Source: Septoria linicola (lineage: Eukaryota; Ascomycota; Dothideomycetes; Mycosphaerellales; Mycosphaerellaceae). Taken from it: 64,000 nt of DNA. Shown here piece after piece: positions 33,901-43,456 of the stretch; position 1 is the first letter of the stretch; each line of letters begins with the position of its first letter. The stretch spans positions 1,364,001 through 1,428,000 of the forward strand of contig CP099422.1 of NCBI GenBank assembly GCA_024114885.1. Direction: 5' to 3'. The position numbers were made by a program, and so were the translations under genes. Below the pieces are notes generated by a model. It made no database searches, was not told the DNA's origin, and worked only from the letters and a program-made list of their open reading frames with translations.

Positions 33901-36900
33901 TGGCTTACAACCCTCAAGGCCAAGGCCCAGAAGTCTGACAACCAGACCGACTACTTGCACTTCCTGGCGAAGAGTGTCGAGGTAGCACTGGTCTGCGCAT
34001 CAACTTTTGACGTTGAAGCTAGCCACCTCCGAAATGTCCTTGCCAATTCAGAGGATGCCGCTGTTCTGATCTACTGCTCAGTCACCGTCAACGAGCGTTC
34101 GAAGCCAAACAAGTCCACTCTTCTGACTTTACTCGACGCTCGACTGAAGCGCACGCTCTTTGTCAGCTACCCGATCATTGCTGCAAGCCATGCTGGTTTA
34201 GACCTGGCTGTGAAGCGGATCTGGGCCAGCTATGAAGTCGGCAGTCAGGGCTGGGATTCGCTTGGTCATGGCCTGGAGTATTGGCTGCATACGAGCACAG
34301 CAAGTGTGGATGGTGAGCAAGTTGACGTGCACTACAATCTGCTCACCGGAGACTTTCGTGTCGCAGGCGTTGGCCTCAAAGCTCCTCCACTGGCGTATCA
34401 AAATCACGAGACATACAAGACCTTGTTTGGCAGATCAGCCGTGGAAGTCATGTCATCCAATCAACCAGGCATGACATTCTCAGCCAAAGGCTCATATGAT
34501 GGCTACAGCGTACACCTAGGCATGACGGCTCGAGGATTGTCGCAACACCGGGATCTCCTGGTTCAGGCCTGCAATGATAGCGAAACTTTTGAGTTGGTTC
34601 CGAAGAGACTCATTCAGCGACATTTCCCGGACCACTTCATTGACGACTATGTCCATTGGTACCATGCGCACAGTGGTACTGTGCACTTCCGCCCACGAGA
34701 GACGTTATGGGACAGCTCCGGTGATACTGTCCGGATCTTGGTCAAGGACCCACGCACATTCACCTGGCAGCTGCAGCAAGGTGTTCAAGGCCGCTTTCGT
34801 TGTGTGTTGGACCTCAAGAACTTATCGACGAGTGCCATTGCCACTGTACTCTCGCCGCTCGTCGAAGCCTCGAAGATTCACATCACGCTGCTACCTAGCG
34901 GAAGAGCGCTCGATGTGGATATACCTACCATCGGGCTGGGATTCACACTGAAGTCAGGCGAGAAATTCCTCTACTCTAAGGAGTTTCCGGGCATGGCTGT
35001 AGACGATGATCAGTCCTCCGGTGTTCTCATCGGATTTCGCAACAAGCTTCTGCTTTGCAAGCCAGCTGCTGCTGTCAATCGCCGTCTACTAATTCCGGAA
35101 GGCGCTGTCCACTATCGACGCACGGACCACCACGTGGAAGTCAGTGTTGATCGCGATACGGTCGTGAAGATACATGATTTGGAGATCGATCATCGCCTGG
35201 GACGTCTAGTAGACAAGGGCAGCCTGCAGTCGAAGCTGTTTTTGGCGTACCTTCATGCGCTCACTTCCTTCGCACTTCCTGACCCATTGACCCGCAAGAC
35301 TGGCACGGAGCAGGCACTGAGTCTTCTGAGCTCCGCTGCGTCGTTCTCCTTCGAGGAGCTGACGCAGCCCAATGTCACCCTTCTGATCAAGATTGCGCAC
35401 CTCACTCCAGCGCGCTGCTTCTACCCGCACGATGCAGAGACTATGCAGAAGGTTACGTGGGATCCCAAGCTGAGCTTTATGGCACAGCACGGACAATTCT
35501 TCAAGAGCGCAGCAGCAATTTTCGCCCAGGCGCGGCGTTCCAAGATGTTCTATCCAACATCGGATGTTCTAATTCCGTCTCTGGACCACGTCGTTGAGAA
35601 GCTCCTGGATCGGGATCTGGTACGAACTGCTAGCTTTCGTGTCGCGGAGTATGGCGCCGAGTACCACAGTCGAGGGCGGGACGTGGCACACACGAAAGGC
35701 CGTGATCAGATTCGTGATCGAGGACGTGCTTCCAAAGCTTGGAGAGTTTCCACGATGTTGAGTGCACAGAACGACGATGTTTACTGGCAATTACCCAAGC
35801 GAGGCTCGTTGTGGCAGAAGCTCCAGAATCTACCCACTGTCTTCGGCGCCGAGAATCCCCTCGAAAAAGGCTTGCTTCGATACGACGGTGCACTTCTACA
35901 AAAGCCTGAAGAAGACTCCATTGCCCCGTATCTGCTGTCGTTATACCACACGCTGACCGAGAAGCAAGCGAATGTGAACCCATATGCACTACAAACGTGG
36001 CTCGCGACTCTCACATTCTCCAAGAATGCCGACGTTCGCTTCGTCCAGATCATTGCTTCCTTCTACAGTGCCGACACGATACGGGGCATCGTGCCTCCGC
36101 AAGCAGACACCTTCAGCCCAAACCTTGGAGTTGATGCTGATCTGTCTACCCTCCTGGAGATTGTCGACGAAGCCAAGGTGACCTTTGATGAAAGCCCGGA
36201 TGCGAAAGCGCCTCCGAAGAAGATCAAGCCTCGATTTGGTCCTCCTGTTCTCGAGACGACGACAGCCACAGAACTACGTCGCAGAGAGGACTACGCCAGA
36301 CGTAGCGAGGGTGCTGTCAAGGCATTTGCGCAGGCAATATTTGACCAATGGGCCAAGTCTCCAGGACAGACCCCAGTTGAGCCTGCCATCGCGTCTGAAG
36401 CCAAATGCAGTGCATACATCGATGTAGGTGCCGCGATGGAAGCTGTGATCACGGCTGTTGAAACGTGGATCAATAACCGAGCGCTGAAAGAGTTCTGTGA
36501 TCATCTTGAGAATGCGCTCAACGACCTACCTGTCGCTCAACTTGTGTTGCCAGATTGGCAGCGCAATAGATCTGAGGGACTGCCTTCCGCCCGTGGGCAT
36601 GTCACACTCAAGGATGTGTTCTCTGGCGACGTTCCACAGAATGTCGATGGTTCCAGCCTTCCGATACTGTCATTGCAGGCGAATCTAACACGCACAAGTG
36701 CGATCAACTCAAAGCCTCATCATACACTCGAGACAATCATTGATACCTTCGTCAGTGACGACGCCGGTCCTTACGAGAAGCAGTATGTTCGGAACTTGCG
36801 TGAAAGCCTTGTCTCTCTCCAGGCTCGCGATCAACGCACATGGGTGCCAGTCGTGCTTCCAACGAACGGCCAATTGGTATCGCACCTTAATGCATGCGTG

Positions 36901-39900
36901 GATCATGTGAAGCTCGTGTACAGCAGATTGCGGACTGCTGCGCAAGACCAGCTTGGTTTCTTGTCCGGAAACCGTCAAGGCCTTCAGTGGCCACGCATAT
37001 CGCCGGTCCTCTTCCTGGAACAGCTTGGTCGTGAACGCTGGCGTGATCTGAATGACAAGCCAAAGTGGCAAGAAGCCATACTTGAATACGGCGTTGCTAT
37101 AACTGCGGTCCAGCGTGCTGAGCGCATGCTCAATGCCCTGCTATCGCACAATGACGATGATTTGAGGCGTGAGCTAGAGAACGCAGGACACAGAAACTGG
37201 AGCCCGCGAGCACACCCCGAGACTCTGTTGCTCGAGATTGAAAGCTCCATCATGGTCCGAGATGTGCAGGAGTCGATCGCTCAGGAGATGCGGAAGGAGA
37301 CTGGAGGGAATGAAGTATTGCAGCTGAACATGGGCGAAGGCAAGTCGTCTGTCATCGTACCCATGGTTGCTACAGCCCTTGCGAATGGAAGTCAGCTGGT
37401 CCGTGTAATCGTTGGAAAAGCACAGAGCAAGCAGATGGCTCAGATGCTCATCTCCAAGCTCGGAGGTCTGCTGAATCGACGCGTGTACTACTTACCATAT
37501 TCACGTGCGCTGAAGCTGCGCAAAACTTCCGCCGAGGCTGTCTTCGAGCACTGTCAGGAATGTATGCGCATGGGTGGTGTCCTGCTCGTCCAGCCTGAGC
37601 ACATCCTATCTTTCGCTTTGACTGGCCCCGAGAGCTATATATCCTCTGGTAACGAGGACGCCGGAGAAGTCTTTTTGCGCACACAGGACTTTTTCGATCG
37701 CAAGTCTCGGGACATCATCGATGAGAGCGACGAGAACCTGAGTGTTCGGTTCGAACTTGTCTACACCATGGGATTGCGGCGTCAAGCAGAGTATGCTCCG
37801 AATCGATGGAACATCATACATCAGATCATGGATCTGGTAAAGACACACGCTACTGACATGGCTGACGAACAACCCGGCGCTCTCGAATTCATCAAGAGCG
37901 CTCCTGGCGGCTTTCCACGTCTCAGAGTGCTTGAGCAAGCAGCTGCAGATCAGTTGATGGAGCGGATTGCAGACGATATCTGCGCGAATGGGCTCCACGA
38001 ACTTCCGGCTTCTTCTGATGCACTTGTACGCGATGCACTACAAAAGTACATTTGCAAGCTAGATCTCAACCGGTCGGAGATTGAGGCTGTCGAGTCAAGC
38101 CCGTTTTGGTGCAAAGACTACAAGATGCCCTTGCTTCTGGTCCGTGGTCTCTTGGCCAGTGGTATCCTTGACTTTGTGCTGCGCATGAAGCGTTGGCGCG
38201 TACAGTATGGTCTGACCACTCGCTACCCGGCCACGAGGCTTGCAGTGCCCTACAGAGCCAAGGACTTCCCATCACTTCGCAGCGAGTTCTCGCATCCAGA
38301 TGTTGTAATTCTGGTCACGACTCTGTCGTACTACTATGGTGGGCTGGAGGATCAGGACATCTTCACCATGCTCGGCCAGCTTATGACCGCAGACAGTGCC
38401 GAACAGGAATACCGCAGCTGGCTGAAGGACACCGGAATGCCTGAGGAATTTCGAAGCTTGGACGGCATCAATCTGCGAGACGAAGCAACCTGCAAGACAA
38501 GAATCTTTCCCTACCTGAAGCACGCCAAGGCCGCCGTTGACTACTTCCTTGCACACATTGTATTCCCCAAGGAAATGAAAGAGTATCCCTCGAAGCTGTC
38601 CGCGTCTGGCTGCGATCTTGGAAAGAAGAAATTCCTGCCAACTAAGGGATTTTCTGGCACCAACGACACACGAATTGTTCTACCTCTCGATGTCAATCAG
38701 CTTGACCTGCCAGAACAGAAGCATACCAATGCCCTTGTCTTGAGCTACCTTCTACAGCCTGAGAACTCGTTAAAGACAATGTCATCGACACAAGAGACGG
38801 GACGCTCGGATGCGGAGCAACTGCTTGACATGGTCATGCAACTGCAGCCGCCCGTAGACGTTGTGCTGGATCCTGGAGCACAGATCCTCGAGCTGGACAA
38901 CCTTGCTGTTGCTAAAGCTTGGCTTGCGAGATGCGACGCATCGAAGAAAGCTGCTGTCTACTGCAACGACAACGACGAGCTATGCGTTGTAGACCGCACT
39001 GGTCGTTGCGAGCTGCTCCAAACATCCTCATACGCCGCACGTATGGACAAGTGCGTGATCTATCTGGATGAAGCTCATACTCGTGGCATTGACTTGAAGT
39101 TACCGCCAAAGTATCGCGCTGCCTGCACTTTAGGCAGCGGCTTGGCCAAAGACCGATTAGTCCAGGCTTGTATGCGCATGCGAAAGCTCGGGAAAGGCCA
39201 GACCATTGTGTTCATCGCGTCTCAAGAGATCAGCACCCAGATCCGACGCGTGTCCAAGATGCGTACAGACCAGACCATTGGCGTAGCTGACGTACTACGT
39301 TGGGTGATATCAGAAACTCACAACGAGATGCGGCACAGCATGTCCTTGTGGGCAGCACAAAACGACCGCTTCACACGACAGCAAGAGCTGTGGACAAGCA
39401 ACACTGAGAACGGTCGGCGTGTACTCACGAAGGTCAGCGCCCAGAAGTTTCTCGAGGAGGAATCAAGAGATATGGAATTCAGATACGCGCCAAAATTGGA
39501 TGCTGAAACTCCTCTGGCAAAGTTAGCTAAGGATACCAGACTCAAGTCTGTGACCGCAAAAGCCCGCTCGCAGCAGATCATCGACCGATGCGAACTGTTT
39601 GGAATGCTCGAATTCAGCTCACGAAAGCTGACAGAGGAGCAAGAGCGCGAGTTGTCGCCCGAGAACGATGTGGCCGCGGAGCGCGTGGTACAGAAGGCGC
39701 TGTATGCCAAGCCTGCAATTCATTACATGTGGTCAGGCTGGGAGAGTTTTGTGCGCAACGGCATGCTGAACACTGGAACCAAGGGATCACCAATACCAGC
39801 GTTTGAAGTTTTGCGAAAGACAAGTGCTGGACAGCAGTTCGATGTCTCCCAGCTGAAGCCACAGAATCTGCTCGCGTCGGCAGATTTCGCCAAGACCATC

Positions 39901-40485
39901 GTTGAGCCAGCCAAAGGCTCTCTCTCAGACTCCTTCCTGCGATCGGTGCAATGGGTATTGACTGGGAGAAAGACCAGAACACAGAGCCATGTCGACTATG
40001 TGATCGTCATCAGTCCATTCGAGGCTCAGGAGCTCATGGGAGAGATCATGGCTTCTTCTTATGTTGCTCTGCACCTGTATCGGGCTCGAACCAACACAGC
40101 ATACGACCCCCTCGATGATCTGAGCTTCTACACCGTCTCATCGCGCCAGCTCCGACTTGATATCCGCGAGGACTTCATCATTCAGCTCAACCTGCTGGCT
40201 GGACAGCTCTACTGTAGCTCGTACGACCAGTACCTGGCGACTGCACGCTATCTGGGACTTGCCGCTGGCAGTATTCAGCCAGGCTGGAAGATTACTGCAG
40301 ATGGCTTCGTAAAGGAGAATGAGAATGGAGAGCCTGGTAGGCCTGACAGCTTGGTTAAGGCAAATCCAGTACAGTTCCTCAAGCTGCTATTAGGCAAGAT
40401 TCGCCGCAACGGCGAAGACATCAGCCGGACCCATTTGGGAAAGCTGCTCAATAACAAGACGTTGAGGGCCTCGGACTTTGTTTGA
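30982..40485 (+). CDS. Giant DUF6606/DUF3638/DUF3645 protein with SecA-like ATPase motifs
   Basis: A single exon encodes 3,167 residues from CACCATGG at 30982; the frame opens earlier only at a GTG. The start (FERIVNHVFLPPQLPQ) is the DUF6606 signature. Nothing from about 300 to 2050 is recognisable beyond the family's general pattern, including a Cys pair in SECRKC. The core has Walker A NMGEGKSSV (Lys2121), a DExD-like Walker B IIDESDE (2245-2251), the DUF3645 block AVPYRAKDFPSLRSEF and SYYYGGL (about 2418-2450), FSGTND (2557-2562), DEAHTRGIDLKLP (2696-2708) and QACMRMRKLGKGQ (2728-2740). The order resembles superfamily 2 motors, most of all SecA. Databases often label the family ubiquitinyl hydrolase; I see no Cys/His protease site to support that. 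There is no signal peptide. Its role is unknown. Confidence 0.92.
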   Translation: MAVLISDRAVFERIVNHVFLPPQLPQKEDEADIDFQLLNVTSKALVDFASHLSQNSAARPAILRANAAITKALACHSRTTGAINETELLSCLEFLEVDGSLPLRVRAQNAGLLITRTAGDVRFEAFELAAQNKDVIGTNGRLIRSFPGTAVAIPTSTFESPQFRATLAQALTTMSVQQAPDMCPQIMKAGKPVDEERDTTHPGIVSELLVSGLLGAYGEPADAQTTTICKRTRDDVLWDDAELPFRRSPTWLLIRVSLQLITTRAMEGQAMTAYKAFMAAFVAQLLETACQLDVATDLQYAMSCKVARRLQKLGSTVPKGVQDALHQVQRRCNTMISNRWSNVQAAEPNPCHNLESIIHLRFEPDSKISLPELDDHLEQRGHRTVTSKSTAFEPAMEFDGSMSSAFPVLPVSGPEAYSIANLQRFEQWAQTHLSSYSKFTGGADVDEVSSKLSKTLQTYHKLASSVYDAHEKSGVIKHGQRRNPEGISSMMLMVLELWVALDKCALRVCPLLAKYDHFIPIDILQNLLLPFRDQMARLAEVEDYLVDRQKHVEFTAISSVFGEPRDKNCFAVQYFDNAEASDMQDMLEEYEKFGEECKQEKLAELRKAIQLYEEKKRKASELEHTYYTETQRAVQWPHKEYTTMTHDSECRKCSLERSADLMSIQVQEWPLPSNEHEAKAVVFELNIPTWYAEWRDSTLYLHREVLGLTNGGSIRPPNQYSLRKDPHLSHEYTADDAQRVVTWTKNKTHAATHRMRVRISKANEDNVCRQNASNYKYLDSETGFFIEDLLPTDIAARSCTFELHGPSVAMSRFLYRPSDVTARARPNDVIAAQSECHPAHMSAEEFKELGTLPLGHLIQWYNVLLQLAMPNVDFKKEETVLTFLQCISQAGPRDDDANVARATHAVLNHTDFANRILENLAKALTRVKENWESMNALVIFTSIASRLLTLSKVAGVSLRCLVFLRQVRNAAYHWLTTLKAKAQKSDNQTDYLHFLAKSVEVALVCASTFDVEASHLRNVLANSEDAAVLIYCSVTVNERSKPNKSTLLTLLDARLKRTLFVSYPIIAASHAGLDLAVKRIWASYEVGSQGWDSLGHGLEYWLHTSTASVDGEQVDVHYNLLTGDFRVAGVGLKAPPLAYQNHETYKTLFGRSAVEVMSSNQPGMTFSAKGSYDGYSVHLGMTARGLSQHRDLLVQACNDSETFELVPKRLIQRHFPDHFIDDYVHWYHAHSGTVHFRPRETLWDSSGDTVRILVKDPRTFTWQLQQGVQGRFRCVLDLKNLSTSAIATVLSPLVEASKIHITLLPSGRALDVDIPTIGLGFTLKSGEKFLYSKEFPGMAVDDDQSSGVLIGFRNKLLLCKPAAAVNRRLLIPEGAVHYRRTDHHVEVSVDRDTVVKIHDLEIDHRLGRLVDKGSLQSKLFLAYLHALTSFALPDPLTRKTGTEQALSLLSSAASFSFEELTQPNVTLLIKIAHLTPARCFYPHDAETMQKVTWDPKLSFMAQHGQFFKSAAAIFAQARRSKMFYPTSDVLIPSLDHVVEKLLDRDLVRTASFRVAEYGAEYHSRGRDVAHTKGRDQIRDRGRASKAWRVSTMLSAQNDDVYWQLPKRGSLWQKLQNLPTVFGAENPLEKGLLRYDGALLQKPEEDSIAPYLLSLYHTLTEKQANVNPYALQTWLATLTFSKNADVRFVQIIASFYSADTIRGIVPPQADTFSPNLGVDADLSTLLEIVDEAKVTFDESPDAKAPPKKIKPRFGPPVLETTTATELRRREDYARRSEGAVKAFAQAIFDQWAKSPGQTPVEPAIASEAKCSAYIDVGAAMEAVITAVETWINNRALKEFCDHLENALNDLPVAQLVLPDWQRNRSEGLPSARGHVTLKDVFSGDVPQNVDGSSLPILSLQANLTRTSAINSKPHHTLETIIDTFVSDDAGPYEKQYVRNLRESLVSLQARDQRTWVPVVLPTNGQLVSHLNACVDHVKLVYSRLRTAAQDQLGFLSGNRQGLQWPRISPVLFLEQLGRERWRDLNDKPKWQEAILEYGVAITAVQRAERMLNALLSHNDDDLRRELENAGHRNWSPRAHPETLLLEIESSIMVRDVQESIAQEMRKETGGNEVLQLNMGEGKSSVIVPMVATALANGSQLVRVIVGKAQSKQMAQMLISKLGGLLNRRVYYLPYSRALKLRKTSAEAVFEHCQECMRMGGVLLVQPEHILSFALTGPESYISSGNEDAGEVFLRTQDFFDRKSRDIIDESDENLSVRFELVYTMGLRRQAEYAPNRWNIIHQIMDLVKTHATDMADEQPGALEFIKSAPGGFPRLRVLEQAAADQLMERIADDICANGLHELPASSDALVRDALQKYICKLDLNRSEIEAVESSPFWCKDYKMPLLLVRGLLASGILDFVLRMKRWRVQYGLTTRYPATRLAVPYRAKDFPSLRSEFSHPDVVILVTTLSYYYGGLEDQDIFTMLGQLMTADSAEQEYRSWLKDTGMPEEFRSLDGINLRDEATCKTRIFPYLKHAKAAVDYFLAHIVFPKEMKEYPSKLSASGCDLGKKKFLPTKGFSGTNDTRIVLPLDVNQLDLPEQKHTNALVLSYLLQPENSLKTMSSTQETGRSDAEQLLDMVMQLQPPVDVVLDPGAQILELDNLAVAKAWLARCDASKKAAVYCNDNDELCVVDRTGRCELLQTSSYAARMDKCVIYLDEAHTRGIDLKLPPKYRAACTLGSGLAKDRLVQACMRMRKLGKGQTIVFIASQEISTQIRRVSKMRTDQTIGVADVLRWVISETHNEMRHSMSLWAAQNDRFTRQQELWTSNTENGRRVLTKVSAQKFLEEESRDMEFRYAPKLDAETPLAKLAKDTRLKSVTAKARSQQIIDRCELFGMLEFSSRKLTEEQERELSPENDVAAERVVQKALYAKPAIHYMWSGWESFVRNGMLNTGTKGSPIPAFEVLRKTSAGQQFDVSQLKPQNLLASADFAKTIVEPAKGSLSDSFLRSVQWVLTGRKTRTQSHVDYVIVISPFEAQELMGEIMASSYVALHLYRARTNTAYDPLDDLSFYTVSSRQLRLDIREDFIIQLNLLAGQLYCSSYDQYLATARYLGLAAGSIQPGWKITADGFVKENENGEPGRPDSLVKANPVQFLKLLLGKIRRNGEDISRTHLGKLLNNKTLRASDFV

Positions 40486-40808
40486 AGAATGCAAGAATGT
40501 GCTCGAAGAGGAAAGAATGGTATTGAAGGCGAAAGAGAAAGGTCGTGTAGCATTGCAGAAGCATGGAACTTGTGTGACTGGACACTAGATGGTAGCAGTA
40601 GCGCATGATGAAGTAGTGCGAAAGTAATTCATGCACGACACCCGCGCCGCATCTTCTTCACAGCCTGCACTCTGTACTGACCTGGACACAGCTTCTTCGA
40701 TGTAGTGATGATAAACAAAAGCGCTCTGTAGCGCTCCGGGAGCGTATTTTGGTCTGCTACTTGGCGAGTCACGAAGCATGCTCATGCTCAAGTGCTAGAC
40801 ACAATTGT
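40486..40808. other. Short convergent intergenic region
   Basis: The 3' ends of the giant gene and of the ketoreductase face each other. No feature beyond the two presumed 3' UTRs is seen. Confidence 0.4.
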
Positions 40809-41868
40809 TCAAGGCTTGAAAGCCAGCTGCTCACGAAGTGTCTCTTCTAGGCCCGCGAATCCATTTCTGCCATACCTCTTGAGCAATTCTTCAGCTCTGC
40901 TCGTATCGACCGTGCTTAGATCTTGCGGCTCATTTTCTGGGATCTCAGGATGCGACCAGCTTGGGTCGATCTTCGCAAATGTTTTGATGATTGAGCCGTA
41001 AGTGAAAGGCTCAGCGAAGGCAAGAAGCCTTTCATTGTTCACGTCAGACTCCAAGAGCGCGGCCAGATGTAGAAGTGCGACGTCTTTGTTGTGTACCATG
41101 TACTGCGGCGGTAAGTGCTTGATCATGTTTGCTTTCTCTTCATCGCCATCGCGAATGGCCTGGACCATGCCACCCGTGGAACCTGGTGGTAGGAGGATCG
41201 GGCCAAGAACGAGATTAGGGTTCACAGTATTGAAAGTGAACTGTGGCTGATGTTCTTTGACGAATGCCCAGCCAGCTCTCTCGCTTTCGACCTTGCTGGC
41301 CCCGTAGACATTGGAGGGCCAGTAAGGATCGTTGCGATTGGCATTAGGATCCTTGACAAGGTCGGCGTCGGCGTCATTCCAGCTGCTCGTGTCAATGTGG
41401 AACTTTTTGTTGGAAGTTGCTCGTGTTGTTGCAATGGACGAGGAAGTATAGACCACGCGCTTGACAGATGGTGTCTTTGCCGCTGCTCGCAGTGCCTGCG
41501 ATGGAGAAGATGTTGTCAGCTCCCGCCCATCGCAGATGTCTTTTGAGCTTCGCTAGCATCAACTCACATTCACAACACCTGCTACGGCGCCCCCTACCAC
41601 GACTTTTGGGTCAGAGCCAAACGACATGTCAGAAGCTACGTGCATGACGCCCGCAACTCCTGCCATAGCTTCGTCGAATGCACCCTCTGCTGTCATGTCT
41701 TTGACAATCACACCTTCGATTTGAGCTTCGGGATGACGCTTGCGCAGAACGTTCAGAGCAGCATTGAGCTTGCTTTCATCGCGGGCTGTTCCACGAATAG
41801 AGTAGCCGTGGCTCAGTAGCTGATCGGCGACATGTAAGCCAGATTTATCAGCCTTGCCAAGTTGCCAT
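40809..41868 (-). pseudogene. NAD(P)-dependent ketoreductase/epimerase-type SDR with a damaged N-terminus
   Basis: Exon 2 (41495-40809) and the 3' part of exon 1 (ending at 41568; 72-nt GTGAGT...CAG intron) encode an extended SDR of the dihydroflavonol/Gre2-type reductase class. Visible are VVYTSSSIA, the catalytic VYGASK and the substrate-side NTVNPNLVLGP. At the N-terminus the readable frame (HVADQLLSHGYSIRGTARDE) begins after a TAG with no in-frame ATG, and the expected TGATGFIGSH nucleotide motif is replaced by LGKADKSGLH. An ATG at 41868, about 135 bases below a TATA box, begins a different frame that stops after six codons. A frameshift with loss of the Rossmann loop is the simplest reading; an undetected first exon is the alternative. 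Confidence 0.6.
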
Positions 41869-42002
41869 GTTTTCGCTATGCAACCAAAGCCGAGCTTTGA
41901 AATCAGGCCTTATGTGCAGCGTGCTTAGTAGAAGCCCAAGATCTTCTCTCGATGGATGGGACTTGAGCAGAGATCAGACTTGGTTCGAAGAAAGGACGAA
42001 AC

Positions 42003-42011
42003 CTTTTATAC
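42003..42011 (-). promoter_or_regulatory. TATA box of the ketoreductase gene
   Basis: The minus strand reads TATAAAAGG here, about 135 bases before the ATG at 41868. It is the best TATA match near this gene, and it suggests the locus once had a normal promoter. Confidence 0.5.
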
Positions 42012-42076
42012 TTGAGGTTGTCTTGCTTATGCCGAATTAATGCCTTCGTATTCGGCAGCCCAGCTGATCTAGGCGG

Positions 42077-43201
42077 TTATGCATCTTGCACACTGCCTTC
42101 TATGCAGACCTTCTCTGCCCTCTTCACGATGAAGCTGACGCTTCCTTCGGCCTTGCTAGCCTGCCATTCTGTATCTGCCGTCGCAGGAAGTATCATAGGT
42201 CTCGTGAACTTCAGGGAGATACTGAAGGCTTTGTCTGACTCCCAGCACATTTGATATGCCTGTCCAGACTGCGAACCCCGGAGGCGCTCCACAGCCAGAG
42301 CACCAACGTGATTGCCGTGTGCAATGACATTACTAAAGCCAAACAGCTTGGCGCCAGTCTTCCAAACATGGATTGGGTTGTAGTCCTTTGAGGTGGCCGC
42401 CCATCTCAGAGGATCTTGGGGACTCATCTGGAAAGTATCGCCGGAGCTGTTTCCATTTTCCGTGAAGCTATCTGCACTTTCACTTGCTTCAGCCTCACTT
42501 CCATCCCACTTTGGTTGCGTATGCTTCGGGAGCGGCTGCATGAACGAGCACTCCTGCCGAAGAACTACTGCATCTGGCGTGAAGAGCTCTATCGTGATGC
42601 AAAACTCGATGCCACGTTTTGATCTGCGTCCGGGACTTTCTTCGCCTCCAAAAGATGCACCATAACTTAATTGACTTGCGTCAGCAGCGGCTTTGATTGT
42701 GTTGATGCTCCTGCAGAATCCGGGATCGAGGAATCGGATTTGGTTTCGAGTATTCACTGCGCCTAGAGGCTTGATCGGACAACTCCGATGTGTGAGGATG
42801 GTGATGGTAAGCGGCACTGTGGATGCAACGAGGAAGAACGGGTTGATCACATCAGCTTGATTGAAAGAGGTAGTTGTCGCTGAGCCATCGGGACGAGTTC
42901 TGAGAGCATTGATGAAGCTTGCGACATTATCATCGTCAATGCGGAGAATGCCTTCGGTTCTGATTGCCGGAAGCTGGAAAGTCTGACTCCCAGGATGACC
43001 AGGCTTGAGTGAATTACTGTAGCCAGGGATTGCCTTCAGTATAGCTTTGAGAACGAGTGCCGTGACATCTACGGCTGAAATCTGATTCGGAGAACTCAGC
43101 TGTAAGATGTTGATGGTCAATCCTGTCGAGGCTCTTGGCTTTGTGGCTACGATGTAAACCACCACTGTGCACAGCACAACAATGGAGAAAAGATACAGCA
43201 T
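42077..43201 (-). CDS. Membrane-anchored MaoC-type (hotdog) acyl dehydratase
   Basis: The ATG at 43201 gives 374 residues in one exon; the in-frame GTG at 43243 was rejected. MaoC-type hydratases add or remove water at 2-enoyl thioesters. The C-terminal half has the catalytic pattern DYNPIH (Asp273, His278) followed by FGFSNVIAHGNHV. The N-terminal half has only a weak second hotdog. Residues 1-20 (MLYLFSIVVLCTVVVYIVAT) form a hydrophobic signal anchor, so the domain would sit on a membrane; the C-terminus SVQDA is not a peroxisomal PTS1. Its 3' end lies 66 bases from the TATA box of the ketoreductase on the same strand, which hints at a common pathway. Confidence 0.78.
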   Translation of the reverse strand: MLYLFSIVVLCTVVVYIVATKPRASTGLTINILQLSSPNQISAVDVTALVLKAILKAIPGYSNSLKPGHPGSQTFQLPAIRTEGILRIDDDNVASFINALRTRPDGSATTTSFNQADVINPFFLVASTVPLTITILTHRSCPIKPLGAVNTRNQIRFLDPGFCRSINTIKAAADASQLSYGASFGGEESPGRRSKRGIEFCITIELFTPDAVVLRQECSFMQPLPKHTQPKWDGSEAEASESADSFTENGNSSGDTFQMSPQDPLRWAATSKDYNPIHVWKTGAKLFGFSNVIAHGNHVGALAVERLRGSQSGQAYQMCWESDKAFSISLKFTRPMILPATADTEWQASKAEGSVSFIVKRAEKVCIEGSVQDA

Positions 43202-43456
43202 GAGTAGAGCATATCTCGTAAGTCCATTTGAGGCACGGCACACGGAGCAAAATCGTCAAGCGGTTGGCATGACGTCACTGACACACATGTCATGTCATTG
43301 CCAATTTTGAGAAATGCTCATGATGCCCCTGGAGACTGCTAAAAGGCGTCGCGATATAACGAGTGCGATTATCTGATGACTAGCTTCTTTCACGAATCAA
43401 TGACTTTTGAGTGCCCTTGCTTTAGCTGGTGGCTTTTCCCGTTCTGTCGTACACAT

